This document shows, in pieces, positions 6,254 through 12,161 of a stretch of 30,240 bases of DNA. Below the pieces are notes generated by a model. It made no database searches, was not told where the DNA came from, and was given only the letters and a program-made list of their open reading frames with translations. Origin of the DNA: a virus; the IMG/VR virus record IMGVR_UViG_3300030107_002153, positions 1-30,240 of that record; one strand, given 5' to 3'. Both the position numbers and the translations under genes were made by a program. Numbering within the stretch: the stretch's first letter is position 1; the number at the start of each line of letters is the position of its first letter.

Positions 6254-6688
6254 TTAGTAGGGGTATTTTTCTTTTTCTTTGGGATTCTTGTTTAGTTGAA
6301 TGACATCGCTATTAGCTAATTCTTCCAACACTTTAGTTGCTTCCTCGTTCTCTTGGTTTATAGACTTAGGTTCTTCCTTTGAGAGATGCTCTTCCTCTTG
6401 GATACACCATTGGTCTGCTATGTTAGAAAGTTCACTTAATAATACTTTCTCCCATTTTTTATCAGAATGAGTAGCAGATACATCTGATACATAACCAATA
6501 TTGTCTTCCAATTCTTTCAGATAAGGCATTCTTCCTTCCCAAAATCCCCCACCATTCATCAATACCTGTAGTTCTTTACTACGTTTATAAACCTTTTTAA
6601 CATTACTTTTGGTTATTTTTACTATTCCAATGTAATGTAAAAGTAATCTAATTGCTTGTTCTATCGTTGTTGGTTCCTGTATTTGCAT
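6254..6688 (-). CDS. Hypothetical helical protein
   Basis: 144 residues from the ATG at 6688 (MQIQEPTTIEQAIRLL), which has an AGAGGAAAG site; a start at 6709 would lack one. The first half is helical and basic (KITKSNVKKVYKRSKELQ). The second half is acidic and low in complexity (EEEHLSKEEPKSINQENEE). It overlaps the preceding gene by 41 bases in another frame. No family recognised. It forms a small operon with the 175-residue gene upstream and the membrane protein downstream. Confidence 0.7.
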   Translation of the reverse strand: MQIQEPTTIEQAIRLLLHYIGIVKITKSNVKKVYKRSKELQVLMNGGGFWEGRMPYLKELEDNIGYVSDVSATHSDKKWEKVLLSELSNIADQWCIQEEEHLSKEEPKSINQENEEATKVLEELANSDVIQLNKNPKEKEKYPY

Positions 6689-7175
6689 CTTTTCTTTCCT
6701 CTTTATCATCTAAAGATATGTCTATATCTCTTGTAAGTTTATCAAAGAAGACTCGTTCCTGTATAGTGTCTTCCAATAGTAATCTATATATTTTTCTTAC
6801 CAAATTGTAACCGACAGGTTCATTATTCATTTTAACGTAAGACTGACAACACTCTCGCATTAGAAGTAATTCTGAAATAGTAAAATCTAACTCGGTCATC
6901 TGCATTGTATTTTTAGGGTCTGTCGTCATCAAAACCGCTAGGCCAATCCTTTGTATCATTTCAACTGGTACAGACATTCCAGCAGATGGTATAACTCCTC
7001 TCGCAGGTAGGTGAATACTTCCACTTTCTCTGTCATGCTCTATTAGAATAGTAAAGGTGTCACTTAAGAATAGGGCTTCGTTTTTACTAATGGTTAGGGT
7101 TTTTGTTTGGTTTAATTCTGCTTCCACCTCTTCGTCGTTTTTATACTGCTCAAAGTGGTCATTAGAATCCATCAT
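6648..7175 (-). CDS. Hypothetical protein, 175 residues
   Basis: The frame is open back to a TTG at 7259, but I place the start at the ATG at 7175 (followed by a second ATG): it has CAGGGGAAAAATATT ahead of it, and the region upstream codes for the zinc-ribbon gene 7162-7323 in a different frame. The protein is mixed alpha/beta with a segment that looks conserved among phages (TISELLLMRECCQSYVKM then EPVGYNLVRKIYRLL) and an acidic/polar tail. It overlaps its upstream neighbour by 14 bases and its downstream neighbour by 41. Function unknown. Confidence 0.7.
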   Translation of the reverse strand: MMDSNDHFEQYKNDEEVEAELNQTKTLTISKNEALFLSDTFTILIEHDRESGSIHLPARGVIPSAGMSVPVEMIQRIGLAVLMTTDPKNTMQMTELDFTISELLLMRECCQSYVKMNNEPVGYNLVRKIYRLLLEDTIQERVFFDKLTRDIDISLDDKEERKDANTGTNNDRTSN

Positions 7176-7323
7176 AATATTTTTCCCCTGTTCGCTTTGA
7201 ACATCTTCTACAAATGTAGTAAATCTTTTTAGACCCTTGTTTTGATGCCCACGCTTCAATTATAGGTGGGTTAGTATCATGACCTAGAACTAAACAAGTA
7301 ATAAACTTAAGTGTTCTAATCAT
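7162..7323 (-). CDS. Mini zinc-ribbon protein resembling DUF1660
   Basis: 53 residues from an ATG at 7323 with a good GGGAAAG site. It begins with a hydrophobic stretch and C-x4-G-H (FITCLVLGHD) and ends YICRRCSKRTGEKYYDGF. The pattern C...GH...CxxC is that of the short phage zinc-ribbon proteins called DUF1660. It overlaps the following start by 14 bases. An AGTATAAT element (7341-7348) lies 17 bases ahead of the start. Probably a small metal-binding accessory protein; the role is unknown. Confidence 0.7.
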   Translation of the reverse strand: MIRTLKFITCLVLGHDTNPPIIEAWASKQGSKKIYYICRRCSKRTGEKYYDGF

Positions 7324-7340
7324 AATTCTTTCCCTAATAT

Positions 7341-7348
7341 ATTATACT
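7341..7348 (-). promoter_or_regulatory. -10 element AGTATAAT
   Basis: GCTAGTATAATA on the minus strand, 17 bases upstream of the start at 7323 and just after the stop at 7356. No clear -35 box. It belongs to a group of such elements at unit starts. Confidence 0.4.
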
Positions 7349-7355
7349 AGCTTTA

Positions 7356-7517
7356 TCAATCTTCTCGGTTCCTATTAGAGTTCTGTTCTAATTCAATCAG
7401 TCTAGCTTTTAATGTATCAATCTCTTGCATCATTTTAGATTGTGAATCCATAATATCTGTATAATAACCTCGAGCCTCATCAGACATTTGAATTAGATAT
7501 TGCATTATATTAGCCAT
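7356..7517 (-). CDS. Small coiled-coil protein
   Basis: 53 residues from the ATG at 7517 (MANIMQYLIQMSDEARGYY). A longer frame from a TTG at 7547 is rejected because it would run over the membrane gene 7510-7635 and has no binding site. The start overlaps that gene's stop by eight bases (ATGGCTAA), which suggests coupling. The C-terminal half is heptad-like (MMQEIDTLKARLIELEQNS). Function unknown; it may associate with the co-translated membrane peptide. Confidence 0.6.
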   Translation of the reverse strand: MANIMQYLIQMSDEARGYYTDIMDSQSKMMQEIDTLKARLIELEQNSNRNRED

Positions 7518-7635
7518 CTGTACACCATAAGAAAACCTGAGATACAAGACTCAAAAGAATTATAAATTGTAAAATTCCTAACCAATACTTTAATGATTCA
7601 AACCAAGGCTCTTCTACTTTTTTATCTTTATTCAT
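7510..7635 (-). CDS. 41-residue single-pass membrane peptide
   Basis: A charged N-terminus (MNKDKKVEEPWFESLKYW) is followed by one membrane segment at about 18-37 (LGILQFIILLSLVSQVFLW). The ATG at 7635 has an AAAAGGATAAT site and a near-consensus promoter upstream (7664-7692). The next gene overlaps its stop. Very short phage membrane peptides are often lysis or exclusion factors, but nothing here decides the role. Confidence 0.65.
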   Translation of the reverse strand: MNKDKKVEEPWFESLKYWLGILQFIILLSLVSQVFLWCTDG

Positions 7636-7663
7636 ATTATCCTTTTAATACAGTTATACCTTA

Positions 7664-7692
7664 ATTATATCAAAAAGACTTCCGAGAATCAA
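7664..7692 (-). promoter_or_regulatory. Near-consensus sigma-70 promoter P7
   Basis: TTGATT (7692-7687), a 17-base spacer and a perfect TATAAT (7669-7664) on the minus strand, 29 bases ahead of the 41-residue membrane gene. It lies in the gap between the stop at 7699 and the start at 7635. Confidence 0.65.
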
Positions 7693-7698
7693 ATCTTA

Positions 7699-7872
7699 CT
7701 ATTCGTCCATCTTGCCTTGAAGTTTTTTAGGTGGAATCACTTTAATTTCTTTTTGCACAATACCTAAAGGGTAAATTTGTTTCAGACCAACATAGATTCC
7801 CCGTATTGAGGGATTCCTTTTACCTACTTCAATTAGTCTTCGCTCTTCTTCATTCATTGGATAATCAATCAT
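7699..7872 (-). CDS. Small basic hypothetical protein, 57 residues
   Basis: Starts MIDYPMNEEERRLIEVGKRN and ends in a basic stretch with IKVIPPKKLQGKMDE. No membrane segment. The ATG at 7872 lies five bases after the upstream stop; GGGG about ten bases upstream may act as binding site. It is flanked on both sides by genes of the small membrane-protein cluster and is the last gene before promoter P7. Function unknown. Confidence 0.6.
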   Translation of the reverse strand: MIDYPMNEEERRLIEVGKRNPSIRGIYVGLKQIYPLGIVQKEIKVIPPKKLQGKMDE

Positions 7873-7877
7873 TATTT

Positions 7878-8051
7878 CTAGCCCCTACTTCCGTCTGGAT
7901 AATAAAATCTTTCATAGATTTCATATTCTTTTAGTTGTTCTTCAGCGAGTTCTATTTGTACACTTAGCATATAATAAGTTGCGATAATATTTAATATTAG
8001 CGTTAACCATATACCTATTGCAATAAATATTAATGTTATTTTATTAGTCAT
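7878..8051 (-). CDS. 57-residue single-pass membrane protein
   Basis: One membrane segment at about 5-28 (ITLIFIAIGIWLTLILNIIA) followed by a charged helix (VQIELAEEQLKEYEIYERFY) that could form a coiled coil. The start overlaps the stop of the DUF5872 gene by one base (TAATG), so it is translationally coupled. The layout (membrane anchor plus helix) is seen in small lysis accessory proteins, but no lipobox or other marker is present. Confidence 0.65.
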   Translation of the reverse strand: MTNKITLIFIAIGIWLTLILNIIATYYMLSVQIELAEEQLKEYEIYERFYYPDGSRG

Positions 8052-8494
8052 TACTTCTTCCTATACTTTGCGGTCTTCCTTGCTATCTTCTTTGGTTGAG
8101 CAGAGAATTGCTTCCCTTGTTTAGTTGCCTTCCTCTTAGCTCTTGTTGTAGCTCCGTACTCTTGTGGGGATAAAGCTTGTCTAGCTTTCTTAGGTAAATA
8201 TCGTTCCCCTGTCTTCCTACTCGGCTTCCCAGACTTGGTTCCCCATTTCTGTTTAGTCCATCTAGACAAAGAAGATTTACCTGACTTCTTCCCTTTATAT
8301 CCGCCACCAGCTTTTTTATATCTCTGTACAGCTAGTTGAGCCTTCCGAGCCGACCATTGGCCGGGCTTCCCGCCCTTGCTTCCAGCTTTCACAGCAGATT
8401 TTATTCGTGACCACTTCTTTGGGTCCCGCCTTTTAACTGGTGCTTTAGTTATAATATCTGAAAATATATTTATTGCAATATCTAAATTGTCCAT
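8051..8494 (-). CDS. DUF5872 family, very basic protein
   Basis: 147 residues from the ATG at 8494, which overlaps the previous stop as TAATG; an ATG at 8512 would add six residues. From about residue 24 on, the protein is the DUF5872 pattern almost throughout: KKWSRIKSAVKAGSKGGKPG, QWSARKAQLAVQRYKKAGGG, RWTKQKWGTKSGKPS, GERYLPKKARQALSPQEY. It is extremely rich in Lys, Arg and Gly. DUF5872 is found in phages and large viruses; its function has not been established. The charge suggests binding to DNA or packaging in the virion (inference). It sits in the membrane mini-protein cluster. Confidence 0.85.
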   Translation of the reverse strand: MDNLDIAINIFSDIITKAPVKRRDPKKWSRIKSAVKAGSKGGKPGQWSARKAQLAVQRYKKAGGGYKGKKSGKSSLSRWTKQKWGTKSGKPSRKTGERYLPKKARQALSPQEYGATTRAKRKATKQGKQFSAQPKKIARKTAKYRKK

Positions 8495-8739
8495 TAATCC
8501 GTTCCCAACCATTGTTTTACTTTTGGCATCCTAGCTATCCAAGCTAAGATGATTCCGAATAAGACTGTTCCTATAAGTAACATGAGGTAATTAATTTCCG
8601 TGTACCTACCTAATGCCACTAAAGCTGCATCTTCTATAAAATGTAAAGCACTTATAATAAATGCAATTGAACCAAACTTCTTCACTAAAAACCCCTGTAT
8701 TCCTTTATAATATTTTCCTTTTCTGACTATAATAGTCAT
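8494..8739 (-). CDS. Small membrane protein with two segments
   Basis: 81 residues. A basic N-terminus (RKGKYYKGIQ), two predicted membrane segments at about 23-43 (GSIAFIISALHFIEDAALVA) and 50-68 (NYLMLLIGTVLFGIILAWI), and a basic tail. Length and topology fit class II holins, but many small phage membrane proteins look alike. The ATG at 8739 directly follows the 3' arm of a perfect 8-bp hairpin (8740-8771), and no Shine-Dalgarno is visible, so its translation may be controlled by this structure. Confidence 0.65.
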   Translation of the reverse strand: MTIIVRKGKYYKGIQGFLVKKFGSIAFIISALHFIEDAALVALGRYTEINYLMLLIGTVLFGIILAWIARMPKVKQWLGTD

Positions 8740-8771
8740 GGGTACGAGGGCTACTTGTAGTTGTCGTACCC
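8740..8771 (-). promoter_or_regulatory. Hairpin abutting a start codon
   Basis: On the minus strand GGGTACGA (8771-8764) pairs perfectly with TCGTACCC (8747-8740) across a 16-base loop, and the ATG of the next gene begins at 8739. The 5' arm is within the last codons of the upstream gene. No T-run follows, so control of translation or RNA processing is more likely than termination. Confidence 0.55.
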
Positions 8772-9104
8772 GCCATAAGTTCTAGTGTCACCATAACCAC
8801 TGATTCCAATGGTCTTTAGAACATCATTAAACCCACTATGGTCGGACATTATAGTTCGCATCTCATTATCAATAAGTGCATCCTTCTTCTCCAACTCAGC
8901 TATTTGATTATCAATCTTCTCAGTTAACTCTAGAACCCTTCTAGTTGCTTCCATGTGTTGAGCTTGTAGCTCGGCTATATTTCTTTCAGACTCTTCTACA
9001 GTACTATCTAATTGAGCTACGTACCATATTATTCCAAAAGCCTGTGCTATTATTATACCAATAATACCTATTGGTAGCTTGATATCTGATAAACTCGTAC
9101 TCAT
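8751..9104 (-). CDS. Membrane-anchored coiled-coil protein
   Basis: 117 residues. A short N-terminus, one membrane segment at about 11-29 (PIGIIGIIIAQAFGIIWYVA), then a long helical region at about 31-90 with heptads (NIAELQAQHMEATRRVLELT), and a Gly/Tyr-rich tail (ISGYGDTRTYGGYDNYK). The ATG at 9104 has a GGGGAAGCA site. Anchor plus periplasmic coiled coil is the layout of an i-spanin, which would suit the neighbouring holin candidate, but it is also seen in unrelated phage proteins. Confidence 0.7.
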   Translation of the reverse strand: MSTSLSDIKLPIGIIGIIIAQAFGIIWYVAQLDSTVEESERNIAELQAQHMEATRRVLELTEKIDNQIAELEKKDALIDNEMRTIMSDHSGFNDVLKTIGISGYGDTRTYGGYDNYK

Positions 9105-9113
9105 TGCTTCCCC

Positions 9114-9293
9114 TTACTTTTTTACTTTATACCATACGATACGTGCTAGTCCTATAACACCTATCACTACTGATGTCCAAGATACTATCTGGACAGTCAT
9201 TATGTCTTCCCCTAAGCCATGGCGTGATAAGTCTGCCATGATACCCCCAAATAATATTAAAGGTATTGGGAACCATTGTTTAATTATACTCAT
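9114..9293 (-). CDS. 59-residue membrane protein
   Basis: Starts MSIIKQWFPIPLILFGGIMA and has a second hydrophobic stretch at about 37-55 (SWTSVVIGVIGLARIVWY), ending in the basic YKVKK. It overlaps the stop of the holin candidate upstream by one base (TAATG) and lies ten bases before the next start. Function unknown; a partner of the holin candidate by position. Confidence 0.65.
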   Translation of the reverse strand: MSIIKQWFPIPLILFGGIMADLSRHGLGEDIMTVQIVSWTSVVIGVIGLARIVWYKVKK

Positions 9294-9586
9294 TATTTTT
9301 TATTCTCCGTTCGCATTCCAAACACCGAACCAGTTAGTAAAGCTCCAAAGCTAATGTGAAATATACCTCCATTGGTTAGGGTAAAGGGTTCGTGTCGATT
9401 GACACCTTGAGAAGCTATCTTTAGATACTCTAGTCGTACTATTGTGTCATCTAGCTCTGAAAGATTTTCTAAATAGTCCGCTGGGTTTGGTCTAGTTATT
9501 CCTATGTATGCAGGAACTATTACAAAATCAAAGAGGCAGATAACCACATATACAATAAGGGCTGTCCACCTCCAATAATTTGTCAT
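9293..9586 (-). CDS. Holin candidate
   Basis: 97 residues. The first membrane segment at about 8-28 lies in WRWTALIVYVVICLFDFVIV; a polar middle (ENLSELDDTIVRLEYLK) and a second hydrophobic segment at about 71-90 (LTNGGIFHISFGALLTG) follow. The combination of an N-terminal RWTA...CLFDF...P and a C-terminal GG.FH..FGA is one I associate with small phage holins of the three-segment type; holins form holes in the inner membrane at lysis. The neighbours are other membrane mini-proteins, which supports a lysis region, but no endolysin gene was found. The start at 9586 has a weak binding site. Confidence 0.65.
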   Translation of the reverse strand: MTNYWRWTALIVYVVICLFDFVIVPAYIGITRPNPADYLENLSELDDTIVRLEYLKIASQGVNRHEPFTLTNGGIFHISFGALLTGSVFGMRTENKK

Positions 9587-9593
9587 AACATTT

Positions 9594-9827
9594 TTATTCT
9601 GGTATTGATAACTTTTCTATAGCCTCTATAGAAACCTTAGAAAAGTCTTTTATTTCTTTTACGATTTGATTCTTTTCTTCGTTAGTTATTTTACCATCCT
9701 TTAAAGATGCACTGATAGATTGGATAATATCCATTCCTTCATCTACAATTACCTTCCCATCATCAGCAAGGCCTTTGTTCAAATTGTAAAATGTTAAACC
9801 TAAACTTATTATTTTCATTGGGTTCAT
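9594..9827 (-). CDS. Small helical hypothetical protein
   Basis: 77 residues: an amphipathic or weakly hydrophobic N-terminus (MNPMKIISLGLTFYNLNKGL), then a helical part with DGKITNEEKNQIVKEIKDFS, which resembles a single EF-hand-like turn but is too short to call. The ATG at 9827 has a strong AGGAGGTAACT site overlapping the stop of the Cys-rich gene, so these two are coupled. No family recognised. Confidence 0.7.
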   Translation of the reverse strand: MNPMKIISLGLTFYNLNKGLADDGKVIVDEGMDIIQSISASLKDGKITNEEKNQIVKEIKDFSKVSIEAIEKLSIPE

Positions 9828-9836
9828 AGTTACCTC

Positions 9837-9983
9837 CTAAGAACACCCGCAGTTACCACCACATGGGCAGCCTGCAAATATATCTACTTCCTCTAAACAA
9901 CCATTACAACCACACTCGCAGAAACAGGCGAAGGGCTCACAAGAGCAAACTTCGTCTATCACGCAACATGAGTTGTCTACCAT
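9837..9983 (-). CDS. Cysteine-rich mini-protein, metallothionein-like
   Basis: 48 residues, 13 of them cysteine (positions 6, 7, 13, 15, 20, 22, 24, 26, 29, 39, 41, 45, 47), many in C-x-C pairs such as CFCECGCNGC and the end GCPCGGNCGCS. This density and C-x-C spacing are like metallothioneins, which bind zinc, cadmium or copper ions in thiolate clusters. There is no signal peptide, and His is absent. The ATG at 9983 has a GGAG site, two bases after the previous stop; the stop overlaps the AGGAGG of the next gene. A metal-buffering role is inference; a disulfide-rich or structural peptide is the alternative. Confidence 0.7.
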   Translation of the reverse strand: MVDNSCCVIDEVCSCEPFACFCECGCNGCLEEVDIFAGCPCGGNCGCS

Positions 9984-9985
9984 TA

Positions 9986-10138
9986 TTATTCACTCTCCAA
10001 AACTTTCATTCCAAGTGCAATAATACCTCCAACACAACCAGTAGCAATTTCATTATATTCGTATATTACACCAATAGATGAAAGTACCCCTAGCACTATA
10101 ATGGCTAAAAATATCTGTGGCCTTAATTTGCCAAACAT
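9986..10138 (-). CDS. 50-residue membrane protein
   Basis: Begins MFGKLRPQIFLAIIVLGVLS; two hydrophobic stretches at about 9-27 and 30-46 (EIATGCVGGIIALGMKVL) with a charged end. The ATG at 10138 has a good AAAGGAGAATAAATT site. The stop is two bases before the Cys-rich gene. Small double-pass proteins like this are common in phage lysis regions; the function is unknown. Confidence 0.65.
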   Translation of the reverse strand: MFGKLRPQIFLAIIVLGVLSSIGVIYEYNEIATGCVGGIIALGMKVLESE

Positions 10139-10157
10139 AATTTATTCTCCTTTGGTT

Positions 10158-10490
10158 TTATGCTAATCCGAATGCTACGACTCTAATGTACACTGCAGAT
10201 AAGTCAGCAGTGTTACCTACTTCGTCTAATGCAGCACCGTCAGCTCCAGCTTCGTACACTTCAACTTTTTCATTACTGTAGTCGTATTGAGCTACATACC
10301 CAGAAGTTTCGGTGTCAATCATAACAGCATGTATGTCAGTAAAGCCAAGGTCTCCTGCAGTTAGAGATTCTCCACCTGTTGGGTAAGAGTCATCAAACTG
10401 TATTCTTTTGATAGTGAACTTACTAGGTGTTCCCCCAGAAACAGCAGGCCCTGTGTGAGCACCACTTGGTGTTGTTATTGATAATGCCAT
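10158..10490 (-). CDS. Small virion structural protein (probable)
   Basis: 110 residues, beta-rich, with a layout I recognise from small phage head or decoration proteins: FTIKRIQFDDSYPTGGESLT, then DLGFTDIHAVMID, GYVAQYDYSNEKVEVYEA, and the end DLSAVYIRVVAFGLA. Such proteins are usually virion components, but the exact place (capsid surface or head-tail) is not fixed. The ATG at 10490 has an AGGAGGAAACTAAAT site. An AGTATAAT element and an inverted repeat lie upstream, so it can be transcribed separately from the protease gene. Confidence 0.7.
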   Translation of the reverse strand: MALSITTPSGAHTGPAVSGGTPSKFTIKRIQFDDSYPTGGESLTAGDLGFTDIHAVMIDTETSGYVAQYDYSNEKVEVYEAGADGAALDEVGNTADLSAVYIRVVAFGLA

Positions 10491-10513
10491 ATTTAGTTTC
10501 CTCCTAAAATATT

Positions 10514-10532
10514 TAGATAGATTTTCTATCTA
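10514..10532 (-). repeat. Inverted repeat next to -10 element
   Basis: TAGATAG (10514-10520) and CTATCTA (10526-10532) form a perfect 7-bp inverted repeat with a 5-base centre, three bases from the -10 element at 10536-10543 and around the expected transcript start. It could be an operator or a 5' hairpin. Confidence 0.5.
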
Positions 10533-10535
10533 TTT

Positions 10536-10543
10536 ATTATACT
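10536..10543 (-). promoter_or_regulatory. -10 element AGTATAAT
   Basis: ACAATTAGTATAATA on the minus strand, 46 bases upstream of the start at 10490. It lies just after the end of the putative frameshift tail of the protease gene. No good -35 box at the usual distance. Confidence 0.45.
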
Positions 10544-10553
10544 AATTGTTTTA

Positions 10554-10688
10554 TTATTTCTTTTTTACCGCTTCAGCGATTTCGTCTCTTTTCTTTTCAC
10601 CCGGACTGCCTTCCTTGAAATTCCTATATCCAAGTTTTTTGGCTTGGGCTGTAGCAACTGCGAATGGGTTATCTACAGCCGCTAGTCT
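10554..10688 (-). CDS. Frameshift tail of the protease gene (-1 frame)
   Basis: A 44-codon frame without a usable start codon, entered by a -1 shift at TTTTTTA (10694-10688). It reads RLAAVDNPFAVATAQAKKLG then YRNFKEGSPGEKKRDEIAEA and ends VKKK. The segment NPFAVA..AKK.GY..F.EGS.G.KKRDEIAEA looks like the conserved C-terminal motif of many phage structural proteins, so the frame is probably coding. With the shift the protease would have 535 residues instead of 492. The alternative is a lost T in the six-T run, from mutation or sequencing, splitting a once continuous gene. Confidence 0.7.
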   Translation of the reverse strand, partial: RLAAVDNPFAVATAQAKKLGYRNFKEGSPGEKKRDEIAEAVKKK

Positions 10689-10694
10689 AAAAAA
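10647..10694 (-). promoter_or_regulatory. -1 ribosomal frameshift signal
   Basis: Slippery heptamer T TTT TTA in the zero frame (10694-10688), a 7-base spacer holding the zero-frame stop TAG, then a perfect 8-bp stem GGCTGTAG (10680-10673) / CTACAGCC (10654-10647) with an 18-base loop. ACCC in the loop could pair with a downstream GGGT to give a pseudoknot. All elements of a classic -1 signal are at standard distances. Confidence 0.7.
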
Positions 10695-12160
10695 TCAGTA
10701 GACCTCTGTATTGTTCCTTTATAATCAGCTGATTTTTGGAAACATGATTCACATGAACAAGACTGTTTGTATATATGATTTTTCTCTCTTGCCATCCAGT
10801 TGAAAAAATCATCTGACTTAGTAAGTCTTGTAGGCATTTCACTATATTCACCTGTAATAGCCTTTTTTGTTTTCCTGTTTGCTAAAGTAGATAATAAATT
10901 ACTAAAACCCTCAGCTGTATTTCTTTCTGATACTGGGGTTTCATAAGAGTTCCCACCCTCTACAACGCCTCTTTTTTTGTGTCCACCTAGCTGTGGAGTA
11001 GTCAAGGCCTCATCATAAAATCTTCTTCCAAGGTTACTTCCAGCTTCGTTTACTGCCCAAGGAACATATTTACTTCCACCGGGTGATGGGTCATCTTCAA
11101 TCACCGGAGTATTTCTAGCATACTCTGGTTCTAGTTCTCCCGGAAAACCATACTTATCTAAAAGTCTATGATGTTCTTCTTGTCTTGCTTGGGTGCTATA
11201 CAAAAGAGGAAATGCTTCTGCACCTGACTGAGGCATCTCTTTTTGCATAAAACTCATAAACGATTGAGTAAAATCAATCTCTCCATCGGATTTAAACATT
11301 AGTTCCACCTCCCTTTTAGGTTCTTCATGTTTATGTTCTTTAGTTATAAGACAGCTACCATCTATACAAGATGAAGTAGCAGCGTTTTCTGACTTTATTA
11401 TTTCAAAAGATGCAGCTTGATTGACTCCTTTTTCACAGACTGTAACTTCAGCCAGTTCTAATTCATCAACTTGCATTACATCTTGCAAACCTTTTTGTAT
11501 ATTTTTTGTCTTTAAAGCACTTCCAGCAATACTATAACTTTTTAGTTTGCCACTATGTATTTGTTCGGCTACTTTTTTTGCAATGTTTGTGTCATTACGT
11601 AATTCAGTTATAAAGAATAAACCATTACCATTTACACCAGACTTAAATATCTGGCCACTTTTACTTATATAAGCTGGTAATGCCCATCCTACTTGAACAT
11701 CAGAGTGTAATACCATAGCATTTCTGGTTCTGAAGTTTTTCATATATTTATCAAAAGCCTTGTCTAAGGCGTTTGTAGTTATCAAATGTCCCTCTCTATC
11801 AACTAATTCAATAGATGCTGGTCCACCAATAACTAATTTGTCATCATCGGAAATTTTTTCTTTCTTTAAAGCTTCAGTATATTTTCTGTTATTAGGGAAA
11901 GCTCTAGATAATGTTAGTAATTCGGCGGGAGAAGCTATTCCAGCTTTATGTAATCTTTCATACTCATCTAAAGCTTTGGTAATATCTTTCATTGAAACCT
12001 TACCATCAACGGTTTCGCCGCCATCCATAATTGCTTTTTCTAAAAACCCTACGCTAGGAGTCTCATCGCAACCACAATCATCAGAGGCAAAGCCATCATT
12101 AGCCCAATTTGAAGGACTTGGAATCTCACCTGCCATAGTTTTAATAGTTTGGGTTGTCAT
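10682..12160 (-). CDS. XkdF-like prohead maturation protease
   Basis: 492 residues in the zero frame. The protease-like part is at about 108-258: LVIGGPASIELVDREGHLIT, VLHSD with His152, a GLFFITELRND strand, KLKSYSIAGSAL with candidate nucleophile Ser210, and ELAEVTVCEKGVNQAASFEI. This order (His, then S-x-x-G, then a conserved acidic strand) matches XkdF-type phage serine proteases (Peptidase_S78_2), which cleave scaffold and capsid proteins during head maturation. The C-terminal 230 residues are unlike the protease and may be a virion domain, with a Cys cluster near the end (SCSCESCF). The gene lies after the capsid gene rather than before it, and ends in a probable -1 frameshift that adds 44 residues. 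Start at 12160 follows a GGGGAG site. Confidence 0.75.
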   Translation of the reverse strand: MTTQTIKTMAGEIPSPSNWANDGFASDDCGCDETPSVGFLEKAIMDGGETVDGKVSMKDITKALDEYERLHKAGIASPAELLTLSRAFPNNRKYTEALKKEKISDDDKLVIGGPASIELVDREGHLITTNALDKAFDKYMKNFRTRNAMVLHSDVQVGWALPAYISKSGQIFKSGVNGNGLFFITELRNDTNIAKKVAEQIHSGKLKSYSIAGSALKTKNIQKGLQDVMQVDELELAEVTVCEKGVNQAASFEIIKSENAATSSCIDGSCLITKEHKHEEPKREVELMFKSDGEIDFTQSFMSFMQKEMPQSGAEAFPLLYSTQARQEEHHRLLDKYGFPGELEPEYARNTPVIEDDPSPGGSKYVPWAVNEAGSNLGRRFYDEALTTPQLGGHKKRGVVEGGNSYETPVSERNTAEGFSNLLSTLANRKTKKAITGEYSEMPTRLTKSDDFFNWMAREKNHIYKQSCSCESCFQKSADYKGTIQRSTDFLD

Positions 12161-12161
12161 A

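Noticed and set aside
6032-6295. Plus-strand 87-codon frame with hydrophobic parts
   Set aside because: It is the antisense of the membrane protein gene 6001-6252; hydrophobic codons tend to give hydrophobic antisense.
7176-7259. Upstream extension of the 175-residue gene to a TTG at 7259
   Set aside because: No binding site there, and the same bases encode the zinc-ribbon gene 7162-7323 in another frame, while the ATG at 7175 has a good site.
7518-7547. TTG start at 7547 for the small coiled-coil gene
   Set aside because: It would lie within the membrane peptide gene in another frame; the ATG at 7517 overlaps that gene's stop in the usual coupled manner.
8083-8307. Minus-strand 74-codon frame
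   Set aside because: It lies wholly inside the DUF5872 gene in a different frame; the DUF5872 reading is clearly a protein family.
9863-10081. Plus-strand 72-codon frame
   Set aside because: Antisense to the Cys-rich and 50-residue genes, which have binding sites and tight junctions.
10682-12160. Reading the protease gene as simply ending at the TAG at 10682
   Set aside because: The start-less conserved-looking -1 frame and the exact frameshift signal make a plain ending less likely, though not excluded.
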